Below the pieces are notes generated by a model. That model was not told the origin of the DNA and searched no databases. It saw only the letters and a list, made by a program, of their open reading frames with translations. A stretch of 55,871 bases of DNA. Source: Desulfopila aestuarii DSM 18488 (GTDB lineage Bacteria > Desulfobacterota > Desulfobulbia > Desulfobulbales > Desulfocapsaceae). Positions 1 through 8,519 of the stretch are shown here, piece after piece; position 1 is the stretch's first letter, and each line of letters opens with the position of its first letter. The stretch lies in NCBI RefSeq assembly GCF_900143695.1, contig NZ_FRFE01000033.1, forward strand, positions 1 through 55,871, read 5' to 3'. Position numbers and translations under genes: made by a program.

Positions 1-193
1 CAGCTATATTGCCTACCAGGTCACGCAGACTCTTTCTTCCGGTCAATTGTGCAATCATCATGGCCATGAACTGACTCCAGCGATTGAAGGAGCGAAACTT
101 TTGGCCTTGATGGTACTGAGTTGCCAGTTTTTCAAAATCATGTCTCGGGAAAAATGAGGCAAGTTGATTGAGGATTGTGTTACAATAAGCCAT
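1..193 (-). CDS. IS4-family transposase, N-terminal part (cut by window edge)
   Basis: The reverse strand reads from an ATG at 193 into the window edge without a stop, giving about 64 residues that begin MAYCNTILNQLASFFPRHDF and continue with a QYHQGQKFRSF / RWSQFMAMM / AQLTGRKSLRDLV pattern. This is the typical N-terminal domain (DUF4372 type) of IS4-family DDE transposases, whose catalytic core would lie to the left, outside the window. An AGGAGATCC ribosome binding site sits just upstream. The terminal inverted repeat should lie somewhere in 194-369 but I could not place it. Whether the copy is intact cannot be judged. Confidence 0.8.
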   Translation of the reverse strand, partial: MAYCNTILNQLASFFPRHDFEKLATQYHQGQKFRSFNRWSQFMAMMIAQLTGRKSLRDLVGNIA

Positions 194-369
194 GGCTCGG
201 ATCTCCTTGTATTTGAATGACATTTCGCAATTTCATTATAACACAAGAAGCTCTCCGAGCCTTTATTTGTTGGTATTTACTCGTAAATTTATGAGACAGC
301 ATTGGTCTTCTGTAATGAATGGGGCACAGACAGATGGGGCATGAAAATTATTGTCTGTGCCTACCTACT

Positions 370-1272
370 TCAAGCTGCACAAGAGAACATGGACAAAGCA
401 GTCCAGGTAAGATGATTTTTTACTGCCCTGATTTCCTCAGATTTGGCTAGAAAAATGTCGGTAATATGTGGGTCGAAGTGGACTCCTCTGCTTTCCTGGA
501 TCATGGCAAGCGCCTTTTCGTGACTCCATGCTTTTTTGTACACCCTGTCAGAAGTCACAGCATCATAAACATCACAGATGGCTGTAATGCGTGCAGCAAG
601 AGGAATTTCTTCGCCCTTTAAACCATCGGGATACCCACTGCCATCCCATTTTTCATGATGAGAACGAGCGATGGATTCAGCGAGCGCCAAATATCCTTCG
701 TTACCGATCCGCTCCTTAAAATATCTATTTGCCGCTCCAAGAGTCTCGCATCCCATAAGTGTTTGCTGTTTCACAGCTTCGTACTCCTCAGGAGTGAGGG
801 AATCCGGTTTAAGTAATATTGCATCGGGAATCGCGATTTTACCAATATCATGCAGGACAGAAGCGTTTGCGATATCAGAAAGATAACTATTCCTTTGTCG
901 GAGATAATCTTTAAACTGAGGGGTGTTGAGCATGGCTCTGGTGAGTATCTCAACAAATTTTCGAATTCGTTGTAGGTGTTGTGAAGTTTCTGCATCCCTG
1001 TATTCGGCAAGACAGGCCAATGCTTCAATGGAAACTGTTTGGGTCAGTTGTATTTCACGACTAGTTTTCAGGTTGTGAAAATAACTCAAGACTAAAAACA
1101 TACATGCCATGAGAAACATGAATAGGACTTCGAGACCCGTGTGCAGAATATCCTCAGTACTGGCAAACGGTGTGTGATGATGAGAGATAACACCAAAAAA
1201 CAGTTCTCGGATGATAGGTACAACGGAAAGCATAGTGATGAAGGCGAGATACTTTTTCCAATTCTTTCTCAT
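370..1272 (-). CDS. Membrane-anchored HD-GYP domain protein (cyclic di-GMP phosphodiesterase family)
   Basis: 300 residues. Two hydrophobic segments (about 8-27 and 47-66) anchor the protein, followed by an HD-GYP domain from about residue 85 to 285. Diagnostic motifs are the HD pair at 141-142 in LHDIGKIAIPD, HHEKWDGSGYP at 205-215 and DVYDAVTSDRVYKK at 234-247. HD-GYP proteins hydrolyse cyclic di-GMP at a di- or tri-metal centre; the metal ligands and the GYP signature are present, so activity is expected. No receiver or sensor domain is visible, so the input is presumably through the membrane segment. The cytochrome gene lies upstream on the same strand with a 54-base gap and may be cotranscribed. 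Confidence 0.9.
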   Translation of the reverse strand: MRKNWKKYLAFITMLSVVPIIRELFFGVISHHHTPFASTEDILHTGLEVLFMFLMACMFLVLSYFHNLKTSREIQLTQTVSIEALACLAEYRDAETSQHLQRIRKFVEILTRAMLNTPQFKDYLRQRNSYLSDIANASVLHDIGKIAIPDAILLKPDSLTPEEYEAVKQQTLMGCETLGAANRYFKERIGNEGYLALAESIARSHHEKWDGSGYPDGLKGEEIPLAARITAICDVYDAVTSDRVYKKAWSHEKALAMIQESRGVHFDPHITDIFLAKSEEIRAVKNHLTWTALSMFSCAA

Positions 1273-1326
1273 AGGTCCTTCGGTTGTTTTAGCTATTGAA
1301 ATCTGACTAGTAACGGGGCTGTCAGA

Positions 1327-1731
1327 TTATTCTGTTGGACATCCGATAAAATTTATTATTTGCCAGATTTCTTCATCTTCAAGGTCTCCGGTAAAAGATG
1401 GCATGTCACCCTTGCCTGTACTGATCTTCCAGAAAAAATCCCCGTCTGAGTGGGAGGCAAGTCGTTTTCTGAGATTTGGAGTATCTTTACGGAGTCCAGT
1501 TTCTGACGCAGTAATGCCTTCTCCACTGTTACCGTGGCAAGATGCGCAATTTTCGAGATAGAGGGTTTGTTGTCTTTTTAGAGAGCTACTTTCACATGGA
1601 ATGGGGTTTTTCAACATTGCGGCCTCTGCTGGTGCCATCCATTCATGAGCATAGGCTATCTGGCACCCTAGTGAAACTGCAATTCCTAAGGCAAATAGCA
1701 GTCTCATTGAATTCATGTTGTGTGTAAACAT
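1327..1731 (-). CDS. Small periplasmic c-type cytochrome
   Basis: 134 residues with an N-terminal signal peptide (hydrophobic stretch about 10-27). A single CASCH haem attachment motif lies at residues 62-66 and a likely axial methionine at Met110 in GDMPSF, the arrangement of a class I monohaem cytochrome c with the haem site near the N-terminus of the mature domain. Starts at Met6 or Met9 are also possible. It probably acts as a soluble periplasmic electron carrier; the partner is not shown by the neighbours, which are an HD-GYP protein downstream and a dead gene upstream. Confidence 0.85.
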   Translation of the reverse strand: MFTHNMNSMRLLFALGIAVSLGCQIAYAHEWMAPAEAAMLKNPIPCESSSLKRQQTLYLENCASCHGNSGEGITASETGLRKDTPNLRKRLASHSDGDFFWKISTGKGDMPSFTGDLEDEEIWQIINFIGCPTE

Positions 1732-1869
1732 GTCTCCTCCATATTTCTAAATTTCAACGGCGTTAAGATTCAATGGAATATCTATAGCAGTATACATTAC
1801 CGGCGCCTGTAGACACTCGTTTTAGATATTCTCGGTGACGTTCAGAGGTCGTTTATGTCCTGTTGTCGA

Positions 1870-1916
1870 TTGAGATGGTTCACTTTTACCTTATAATGTT
1901 AAAATGTTAGACATTT
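1870..1916 (+). promoter_or_regulatory. Sigma70-type promoter plus short inverted repeat, facing the ynfA remnant
   Basis: TTGAGA at 1870-1875, a 16-base spacer and a perfect TATAAT at 1892-1897 form a strong-looking promoter on the plus strand. Immediately downstream AAATGT-TAG-ACATTT (1902-1916) is an inverted repeat at the expected transcription start, a position typical of a repressor site. The first gene downstream is the decayed gene at 2046. The rest of 1732-2045 shows no coding potential that I recognise. Confidence 0.5.
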
Positions 1917-2045
1917 GCAATGTTAACGTGTTGCTGTAAAGGTATAAGTGATGGTGGAGGTCAAAAGGAGATAGCACGGAAAGTAAGCTATCTTCTTCGA
2001 CCTGGAGATTGTTTGAAAGTATCTGTTCACAGATGTAGGAGCACT

Positions 2046-2306
2046 ATGATTGGTTTTTCAGGAATCATAATATCGATATGTTATTTTATCTGAGCTGGAT
2101 TTCTCGAGATTTGAGATGGATATCTCATATGGCTCTAATTGCGGGAGGGTGAACCATCCTTGTATGCTGTAATTGGCGCAATCATAGGCTATGGTGTGTT
2201 TCCAACCTGTTAGTCAGCGAATTTCGGTCGCGTTTATGCTGCGTATGGAGGGGTCTTTGTAGTCATGTCAAAGGGTACGCCATCAGCAGAAACAGCCTGT
2301 TGTTAA
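2046..2306 (+). pseudogene. ynfA: Decayed YnfA/UPF0060-family membrane protein
   Basis: Read in one frame from an ATG at 2046 with a TAGGAG site upstream, the translation gives AGFLEI-stop-DGYLIWL-stop-LREGEPSLYAVIGAIIGYG, then VFPTC-stop-SANFGRVYAAYGGVFVVMS, then a stop at 2304. The pieces follow the YnfA/UPF0060 pattern, including the diagnostic FGRVYAAYGG motif. Four in-frame stops (codons at 2091, 2112, 2130 and about 2205) interrupt it, and the last 25 or so residues of the family are missing. It decays by substitution without frameshifts, so the loss looks recent. Its end touches the stop of the convergent fbpC gene, which suggests the missing tail was lost at that junction. Confidence 0.8.
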
Positions 2307-2312
2307 GGCTGT
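2292..2312 (-). terminator. Hairpin at the end of fbpC
   Basis: ACAGCCT and AGGCTGT form a 7-bp stem with a 7-base loop across the fbpC stop codon; on the minus strand it is followed by TTTCTG. Short stem and weak T tract, so only a tentative terminator. Confidence 0.35.
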
Positions 2313-3373
2313 ATCGTTAGATTTTTAGGAAAAACTACAAGGTTATCCACTTCCGGGAAGATTCCAATGTAGTCACCGATAGTGTGGTTGTGATGGCTGG
2401 ATACAAGAGCCCTGCATTGTTCTCCGGACGGTAATTCGAGTTGATAGAGAATATTCGGACCTCGAAATGACTTGTGGAGGACCCTTGCTTGTACCTGAGC
2501 ATGGTCAACATGCAGAACATCTTCCGGGCGAACAAGCAGATCAACCTCGCAGCCCGATTCACAGGGAAGTGAAAGATTTCCTTTCAGCAGTCCCAGGCCG
2601 CTTTCAACCTGACCCGGTCCTGTAACCACACCTGTTACCAGTGCCCCATCACCAACGAAGGTTGCTACCTCAAGGCTTGCCGGTCGATGATAGACATCAT
2701 AGGCATTGCCCCACTGCTGCATTGTACCGTAAAAAAGCACCCCGATCTTATCAGCCACTGAAAAGGCTTCATGCTGGTTATGGGTTACCATCAGGGCAGT
2801 TGTACCTAGTTCCTTGAGGATATCACGGACTTCAACAGTGAGCCTGTCACGTAACAACGCGTCGAGATTAGAGAAGGGCTCATCAAGTAGGAGCAACTCG
2901 GGTTCTGGTGCCAGGGCTCGTGCAAGCGCCACTCGTTGTTGCTGACCGCCTGAGAGTTCATGGGGATATTTATCTGCAGCCTCGGCCATACCCACAAGAT
3001 CCAGCATTGTTTTGACTTTTTCCTTACGCAACCGTGATGTTTTGCCACGAATGCCGAACTCAATATTCTGTAGAGCAGTAAGGTGTGGGAAGAGCGCGTA
3101 ATCCTGAAAAACCATGCCGATTGATCGGTTTTCGGGAGGAACGTTAAGGATGGGGGTCGAAACAACCTTGCCATTTATTTGTACCAGCCCTTTATCGATT
3201 GCTTCAAAACCTGCAATTACTCGAAGCAGGGTGGTTTTGCCGCAGCCGCTTGGCCCCAGGAGACAACCGATTTCACCCTTGGCCATTGAAAAGCTTACTT
3301 CATTGGCGACTTGGTTCGTCCCAAATGACTTGCATACCTGCTCGACCTGCAGAAGTGGAGATGTATTTTGCAT
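2303..3373 (-). CDS. fbpC: Ferric iron ABC transporter, ATP-binding subunit
   Basis: 356 residues. Walker A GPSGCGKT at 40-47, Q-loop VFQDYALFPH near 88-97, signature LSGGQQQR at 140-147 and Walker B LLLLDEP at 160-166 are all present, followed by a C-terminal TOBE-like domain (about 240-340) containing LLVRPEDV. This is the architecture of FbpC/AfuC-type ATPases, which power uptake of Fe(III) delivered by a periplasmic binding protein. It is the last gene of the fbpA-fbpB-fbpC operon, 2 bases after fbpB. A related oxyanion or polyamine importer would look similar, but the FbpA tyrosine pair upstream favours iron. Confidence 0.88.
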   Translation of the reverse strand: MQNTSPLLQVEQVCKSFGTNQVANEVSFSMAKGEIGCLLGPSGCGKTTLLRVIAGFEAIDKGLVQINGKVVSTPILNVPPENRSIGMVFQDYALFPHLTALQNIEFGIRGKTSRLRKEKVKTMLDLVGMAEAADKYPHELSGGQQQRVALARALAPEPELLLLDEPFSNLDALLRDRLTVEVRDILKELGTTALMVTHNQHEAFSVADKIGVLFYGTMQQWGNAYDVYHRPASLEVATFVGDGALVTGVVTGPGQVESGLGLLKGNLSLPCESGCEVDLLVRPEDVLHVDHAQVQARVLHKSFRGPNILYQLELPSGEQCRALVSSHHNHTIGDYIGIFPEVDNLVVFPKNLTIQP

Positions 3374-3375
3374 AA

Positions 3376-5007
3376 TTATTTCTCAGATTGTCGTATGAGG
3401 AGAACAACCGGGATCATTGAGGCCAACACCAGATACAAGCCTGGCAGTGCAGCTCTTTCCCACTCACCTTCACTCGTCAATTCATATATTTTGATAGCCA
3501 GGGTATCCCAGCCAAAAGGGCGCGTCATGAGCGTAATCGGCATTTCCTTTACGACATCAACCATCAGCAGTATAAGTGCGGTGAGCAATCCTTTTCGTAA
3601 TAAAGGGAGATGAATAGTAAAAATTAGCGCTCTCCCCTTAACTCCCATTAGTCCTGCAGCTTCATCGAGGCTTGGGCTGATGCTTTGCATTGCACTGTCT
3701 ACAGCCCCGAAACCAGCCGCCATAAATCGTACCATATACGCCATGAGCATCACGAGGACGGTTCCCTGTAAAAGTGGGCCTGTTTGAATATTGAATATGT
3801 GTTGAAGGAGAGTCTGCAAGTGGTTGTCAAACCAGGAGATGGGGAGAAATATTCCTACAGCCAAAACTGTTCCTGGTAGAGCATAACCAAGAGTGGAGAC
3901 TTTACAGAGAACCAGGTTCAGAGTACCAGGTGACCTTCTTTTGACATAGGCGAGAAGTATAGCAGCAGAACAGGTGAGCAGAGCAGCGCCTGCTCCAAGC
4001 AAAAGGGTTCGCCCGGTTTGAGTCATGTAGTTGGGAAGTCCAGCGATACCGCCTGCCTTCACAACCCAGAATACAAGCTGGATTACCGGAAGTACAAATG
4101 CTACGATCACAACAATAGAACAATAGCATGTTGCCGCAAAAGCCTTTCCACCGTGCAGTGCGATTCTGCTGTGAACAGTGCTGCTTCTGGCACTTGAGAA
4201 ATATCTCATTCTTGAGCGATACATCGTGTCGACAAGTACGAGTATCATTGCGAAAATGACCAGAACTGAAGAAAGCTGGGCGGCAGCCTGCAGAGAAAAG
4301 AAGCCGAACCAGGCTTTATAGATTGCAGTGGTAAAGGTATCGTAATTGAAAATGGAAACTGCTCCAAAATCAGCAAGGGTTTCCATTAAAACAAGGGCGA
4401 GGCCACTTGCTATCCATGGCTTTGCCATCGGCAAGGCAACCTGCCAGAATGCTGCCCACGGGGCCAGGCCAAGAGTCCGTGCTGCTTCTATAAGTACGCG
4501 ACCCTGGCTGAGAAATGCGGATCGGCTGAGAAGATACACATACGGGTAGAGAGTGAGGCTGATACACAAAATGACAAACGGGGTAGACCGTACCTCGATT
4601 ATGGTTCGCTCAAACCCTGGAAGGGTACGCATGGCGGTCTGTACAGGCCCTGCAAAATCCATCACGCCTATAAAAATGAAGGCCATTACATAGGCTGGAA
4701 CAGCCAGAGGCAACGTGAGTGCCCATGAAAAGAACGAACGTCCTGGAAATGAGCACGCTCCGGTCAACCAGCCGAGTGATACGCCAAGGCATGCTGTACA
4801 TATCAGAACGCCACTGCTCAACAAAAAAGTGTTAAGCAGTAGCGAGGTGAGTACAGTTTCAGCCAGATGTTTCCAGATTTCCTGTTCGGGTTGAAAGAGA
4901 GATGCAAATATAATCCCTATAGGGACCGCTACCAGGCCGGCCAGGATGACAGCAGACAGCTGCCATCCATCCAGCCGGATTGATAATCTGTTCAAGTATC
5001 TTTGCAT
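3376..5007 (-). CDS. fbpB: Ferric iron ABC transporter, fused permease
   Basis: 543 residues with about twelve hydrophobic segments and two copies of the binding-protein-dependent permease domain. The two EAA loops are visible as EAARTLGLAPWAAFWQVALP and DEAAGLMGVKGRALIFTIHL, each followed by a proline/glycine turn. A single protein carrying both permease halves is the FbpB/SfuB type. It lies 9 bases after fbpA and 2 bases before fbpC, so the three are one transcript. Confidence 0.88.
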   Translation of the reverse strand: MQRYLNRLSIRLDGWQLSAVILAGLVAVPIGIIFASLFQPEQEIWKHLAETVLTSLLLNTFLLSSGVLICTACLGVSLGWLTGACSFPGRSFFSWALTLPLAVPAYVMAFIFIGVMDFAGPVQTAMRTLPGFERTIIEVRSTPFVILCISLTLYPYVYLLSRSAFLSQGRVLIEAARTLGLAPWAAFWQVALPMAKPWIASGLALVLMETLADFGAVSIFNYDTFTTAIYKAWFGFFSLQAAAQLSSVLVIFAMILVLVDTMYRSRMRYFSSARSSTVHSRIALHGGKAFAATCYCSIVVIVAFVLPVIQLVFWVVKAGGIAGLPNYMTQTGRTLLLGAGAALLTCSAAILLAYVKRRSPGTLNLVLCKVSTLGYALPGTVLAVGIFLPISWFDNHLQTLLQHIFNIQTGPLLQGTVLVMLMAYMVRFMAAGFGAVDSAMQSISPSLDEAAGLMGVKGRALIFTIHLPLLRKGLLTALILLMVDVVKEMPITLMTRPFGWDTLAIKIYELTSEGEWERAALPGLYLVLASMIPVVLLIRQSEK

Positions 5008-5016
5008 TGGAAATAA

Positions 5017-6021
5017 TTACTTATATCCCACGCGATCCATCAACATGATGGCTTCGCCCTGCAGCTCACCATACTTTGCGACATTCATCGGGTTGCCGGT
5101 AAATGTTCCCCATTTGGCAACAACCGGGTCGAGACTCACTGCCCTATTCACCGGATACTCCATGTTCAGTCCGGCAAACTGACCTTGTGCTTCTTCACTG
5201 GAGAGCCACTCGAGCAGCTTTATTGCTGCCTCTTTATTCTTGGCATGACTGGTGATTCCTGCGCCACTGACATTCATGTGTACGCCATTGCTATTCTGGT
5301 TTGGCCAGAAAATGGCCAGCGGCAATTCAGGTTTTTCCTTCATCAATCGACCAAAATAGTATGTGTTTACGATGGTGACGTCACCTATTCCTGCGGCTAC
5401 AGCTTCAAGGGCCTTGGTATCGTTGCTGAAGGGGTCGGCTGCAAGATTTGCTACCCAGCCGGTAACAAGCTGCTCAGCCTTTTCAGGGCCATGTTCGGCT
5501 ATGAGGGAGGCAACAAGAGACTGGTTGTAGACCTTCTTTGATGTGCGGAGAATCAGTCGTTTTTTCCAGTTTTCATTTGCCAGATCTTCGTAGGTTGAAA
5601 GCTTTTCGGCAGCATCCGAAGTGGTGTTGTAGACAATTGTTCGAGCACGTACTGAAAGACCGAACCACATGTTTTCAGGGTCCTGCAGGTTTGCAGGGAC
5701 ATTTGACTCAAGCACTTCTGAGGTTATGGGCTGCAAAACCCCTGCTTGTGCAGCTTGCCAGAGATTACCGGCATCGACGGTAATAAACATGTCTGCGGAA
5801 GTGTTGGTACCTTCAGACTTGAGTCGTTCAAGCAATGCACCTGCATCTCCGGTGACATACTTCACCTTAACTCCGGTCTTTTTCGTGTAGGCCTCGAAAA
5901 TCGGCTGTATGAGATGCTCATTGCGGGCGGAATAGACAATTACTTCATCGTCACCTGCAGAGGCATTCATTGGAAGGCATATGCCGAGCAACATCATAAC
6001 AGCAAACAGTCTGGAAAACAT
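5017..6021 (-). CDS. fbpA: Periplasmic ferric iron-binding protein
   Basis: 334 residues with a signal peptide (cleavage probably after NASA, about residue 22) followed by VIVYSARNEHLIQPIFEAY, the usual opening of class II iron-binding proteins. The pair of adjacent tyrosines in VNTYYFGRL matches the two Fe(III)-ligand tyrosines of FbpA/FutA. The protein captures Fe3+ in the periplasm and hands it to FbpB/FbpC. It is the first gene of the operon, with its own promoter at 6105-6133. Confidence 0.9.
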   Translation of the reverse strand: MFSRLFAVMMLLGICLPMNASAGDDEVIVYSARNEHLIQPIFEAYTKKTGVKVKYVTGDAGALLERLKSEGTNTSADMFITVDAGNLWQAAQAGVLQPITSEVLESNVPANLQDPENMWFGLSVRARTIVYNTTSDAAEKLSTYEDLANENWKKRLILRTSKKVYNQSLVASLIAEHGPEKAEQLVTGWVANLAADPFSNDTKALEAVAAGIGDVTIVNTYYFGRLMKEKPELPLAIFWPNQNSNGVHMNVSGAGITSHAKNKEAAIKLLEWLSSEEAQGQFAGLNMEYPVNRAVSLDPVVAKWGTFTGNPMNVAKYGELQGEAIMLMDRVGYK

Positions 6022-6104
6022 TTCGTACTCCTTGAATTGGTTTTGGGGAAAATTGATTATGACCTCCCGAATCTGTTGTTGGGGGTCGTGTAATAATTTC
6101 GGGC

Positions 6105-6133
6105 ATCCTAAGATAAAGATAAGTTAGAGTCAA
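6105..6133 (-). promoter_or_regulatory. Promoter of the fbpABC operon with GATAA-type repeats in the spacer
   Basis: On the minus strand TTGACT (6133-6128), a 17-base spacer and TAGGAT (6110-6105) form a sigma70-type promoter about 85 bases before the fbpA start. The spacer contains two adjacent hexamers, GATAAA and GATAAG on the plus strand, reminiscent of the GATAAT units of Fur boxes. A complete Fur box is not visible, so iron control is inference from the operon's function. Confidence 0.45.
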
Positions 6134-6312
6134 CTAAAAAAACTACAATGTGGTACATCCGTGGAAATTTGAAAAACGTTCGAAGAGGATGGGGGACACT
6201 TTATCTCTGAATGTACAGGAGCTTACCCAAAATATTATGTCACAGGAGTCTTGGCTCTTCCAATAGCAGTTACCGGACTAGAGCAGTCAAATTTTTAGAA
6301 GAATAAGGATTC

Positions 6313-6339
6313 TTGACAATTTAGAGTAATTACTCTAAT
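6313..6339 (+). promoter_or_regulatory. Promoter with an 18-bp perfect palindrome (probable TetR operator)
   Basis: TTGACA at 6313-6318 is a consensus -35 hexamer. The sequence TTAGAGTAATTACTCTAA at 6321-6338 is a perfect palindrome that fills the promoter spacer and overlaps the candidate -10 TCTAAT (6334-6339). A dimer bound there would block RNA polymerase. The downstream transcript encodes a radical SAM enzyme and a TetR protein, so autorepression is the simplest reading. Confidence 0.7.
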
Positions 6340-6390
6340 GTTTTGGGAAATCATTGCAGGACCACATCCAACCTTTACAGGGAGAATGCT

Positions 6391-7749
6391 ATGAGAATTC
6401 TGCTTATTCAACCGGCGAGCAGCATCGCTTTCATTGACCGGGTTTACATGCACGAACCTTTAGCCCTAGAGTATCTTGGGGCTGGGTTGAAGCTTGACGG
6501 ACACGATATTTTGCTGCTTGACGGCCGTATAGAGGGCGATGTGGTGAAGTCAGGCATAGATTTCCAGCCCGACATCGTCGCACTAACCGGATATACCAGT
6601 CAGGTTAACATCATCAAAGAACTTGCTGAAGAATTCAAGGCCTCATCTACAGCGCCTTTCGTGGTTGTTGGTGGACATCACGCCACGGTTCGTCCAACAG
6701 ACTTTAACGTCTCCTCAATTGATCTAGTGGTAATAGGCGAGGGGGTGACGTCGCTCAGAGAAATCGCAATTGAGCTTGCCTCACAGAAGAATTTCAATGC
6801 TATTGAAGGATTAGGGATCCCTGGGAATACGATGCAGTTCACTCGAACTCGCCCTCATTGCAACTTAGACGAACTTCCCATGCCAGATCGCGCTCTCACT
6901 GACCGTTATCGGAGTCATTATTTCAGCGAATGGCTGCAGCCACTTGCCTCGGTTCGAACTTCACTCGGCTGCGTTGGTCGCTGTAATTTTTGTGCATTAT
7001 GGTCACTCACAGGTGGAAAGTACTTGAAGCGATCACCTGAAAATGTTGTTGTGGAATTACAGAATGTTAAGGAGGAAAATGTTTTTTTCTGTGATGATGA
7101 ATCAATGTATGATGTGAAAAGGATGGCATTACTAGCCGACCTTATCCGTGAGAAAGGAATCCAAAAAAACTATTTTCTTTATGCACGGGCAGATACCATT
7201 GTTCGCCATCCAGACCTGTTTGCAAAGTGGCGTGATATTGGTCTTCGCCAGGTATTTGTCGGAATGGAAAGTTTTTCTAATTCCCATTTGCAAGCCATGA
7301 ACAAGGGGCTCACCCTTGAGCAACAGGAGGAAGCTGTGAGTATATTGAAGGAGTTGGGGATACTTCTTTATGCCTCCTTTGTTGTAGATCCTGATTTTTC
7401 GAAAAACGACTTCCGTTCCCTTACGGCGTATGTCCGCCGCCTTAAACTTAATCATGCGTCCTTTTCAGTTCTTACGCCACTGCCAGGCACAGTCATGCAT
7501 GAAGAACGGTATGCGGAGTTGTTCCCATACCGTCCGGAAATGTACGATTTTATACATACTGTTTTACCGACTCGGCTACCTCTGACCGATTTTTATGATG
7601 AATTTGCCCTCCTCTGGCAACGTGCCATACCGCTACATCGTGCATTGAAAACCTTCTCTTATTATGGAGTAAAGCGATTGCCTGGAGTGTTTCGCCTGCT
7701 AAGCGAGGCGACTTCAACGATGCGCAAGTCGCATCTGGACCACCTTTAG
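6391..7749 (+). CDS. B12-binding-domain radical SAM protein
   Basis: 452 residues. An N-terminal cobalamin-binding-like Rossmann domain (about 1-135, opening MRILLIQPASS and containing VVVGGHHATVRP) is followed by a radical SAM core with the cluster motif Cys194-x3-Cys198-x2-Cys201 in GCVGRCNFC. Such enzymes catalyse methylations, ring closures or lipid and tetrapyrrole modifications by 5'-deoxyadenosyl radical chemistry; the substrate cannot be read here. The ATG at 6391 is preferred over the in-frame ATG at 6343 because AGGGAG precedes it and the earlier start lies against the -10 region. The regulator gene follows after 22 bases. Confidence 0.85.
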   Translation: MRILLIQPASSIAFIDRVYMHEPLALEYLGAGLKLDGHDILLLDGRIEGDVVKSGIDFQPDIVALTGYTSQVNIIKELAEEFKASSTAPFVVVGGHHATVRPTDFNVSSIDLVVIGEGVTSLREIAIELASQKNFNAIEGLGIPGNTMQFTRTRPHCNLDELPMPDRALTDRYRSHYFSEWLQPLASVRTSLGCVGRCNFCALWSLTGGKYLKRSPENVVVELQNVKEENVFFCDDESMYDVKRMALLADLIREKGIQKNYFLYARADTIVRHPDLFAKWRDIGLRQVFVGMESFSNSHLQAMNKGLTLEQQEEAVSILKELGILLYASFVVDPDFSKNDFRSLTAYVRRLKLNHASFSVLTPLPGTVMHEERYAELFPYRPEMYDFIHTVLPTRLPLTDFYDEFALLWQRAIPLHRALKTFSYYGVKRLPGVFRLLSEATSTMRKSHLDHL

Positions 7750-7771
7750 ACGAGGTGCTGGTAAGCCGACT

Positions 7772-8377
7772 ATGACAGCAAAAGCCAAAATGAAAACACG
7801 GGATAAAATTCTTGAGAAGGCATTGACTCTATTCAATGAAAGAGGGACTGCCTCGGTGACGACAAACCACATTGCCGACGAAGTCGGTATCAGTCCAGGA
7901 AATCTATACTACCATTTCCGTAATCGTGAAGAGATCATTCGTTATATTTTCGAGATGATGGAGGTGGAAAGCCGAGAAGGCTTCGGACCTATTGCCAATA
8001 AGGCACAGGCAATGGGGCTACAGGCTTTTGAGGAGACTTTTCGCTTTATCCAGCAATTCAACCAGCGGTTTATCTTTTTTAAGCGAGAGCTACCGATCTT
8101 GCTGATGCGTGACCCTAAGCTGAAAGTGCGTTTCGATATTGCTCATCAGGATACGTTATCTCTGATACGAACTCTTGTTGATGGTGCTGTCGCTGGAGGT
8201 TTACTTCGTCATATTGAGGTTGAGGAAAGACAACTTCTGGCCGAGATGAGTTGGATGCTTACTCTTTTCTGGCCAAATTATTTGGAAATTTCCGGGGAAG
8301 AGAATTTTAACGAAGGGCTTGAACGAGGGATTGCTATGATCCGATTACTTGTGCATGAGTTTAAAGCGGATGAATGA
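7772..8377 (+). CDS. TetR/AcrR-family transcriptional regulator
   Basis: 201 residues. The N-terminal helix-turn-helix is clear: VTTNHIADEVGISPGNLYYH followed by FRNREEIIRYIF, spanning about residues 28-60. The rest is a helical ligand and dimerisation domain of TetR type. Encoded directly after the radical SAM gene on the same transcript, and a perfect palindrome lies in the shared promoter (6321-6338), so it probably represses both genes and is released by a small ligand, perhaps a substrate or product of the enzyme. An alternative start at Met7 exists. Confidence 0.88.
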   Translation: MTAKAKMKTRDKILEKALTLFNERGTASVTTNHIADEVGISPGNLYYHFRNREEIIRYIFEMMEVESREGFGPIANKAQAMGLQAFEETFRFIQQFNQRFIFFKRELPILLMRDPKLKVRFDIAHQDTLSLIRTLVDGAVAGGLLRHIEVEERQLLAEMSWMLTLFWPNYLEISGEENFNEGLERGIAMIRLLVHEFKADE

Positions 8378-8445
8378 CCTCCAGTGAGATATGTAGAGCA
8401 ATGCAGATAGAAAAAGAGATTGACCGCAAAAGATTAAGGAAAACG

Positions 8446-8480
8446 ATAATTTTCAGACTGGTATGTAAATGCTGGGCTGG
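8446..8480 (+). repeat. 35-bp dispersed repeat, copy 1
   Basis: A 35-bp block beginning ATAATTTTCA and ending ATGTAAATGCTGGGCTGG. It recurs at 20666-20700 in the same orientation with three mismatches (positions 11, 12 and 17). It abuts the transposase remnant at 8520-8714. It is not the mirror of anything at the right end of that remnant, so I cannot call it a terminal inverted repeat. Confidence 0.7.
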
Positions 8481-8519
8481 TCAATTTTAAGGAATGTATT
8501 CACCTTGAGATTTTGCTTG

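Noticed and set aside
8446-8480. 35-bp repeat as a terminal inverted repeat of the IS1595 remnant
   Set aside because: No inverted partner at the other end of the remnant near 8714-8760.
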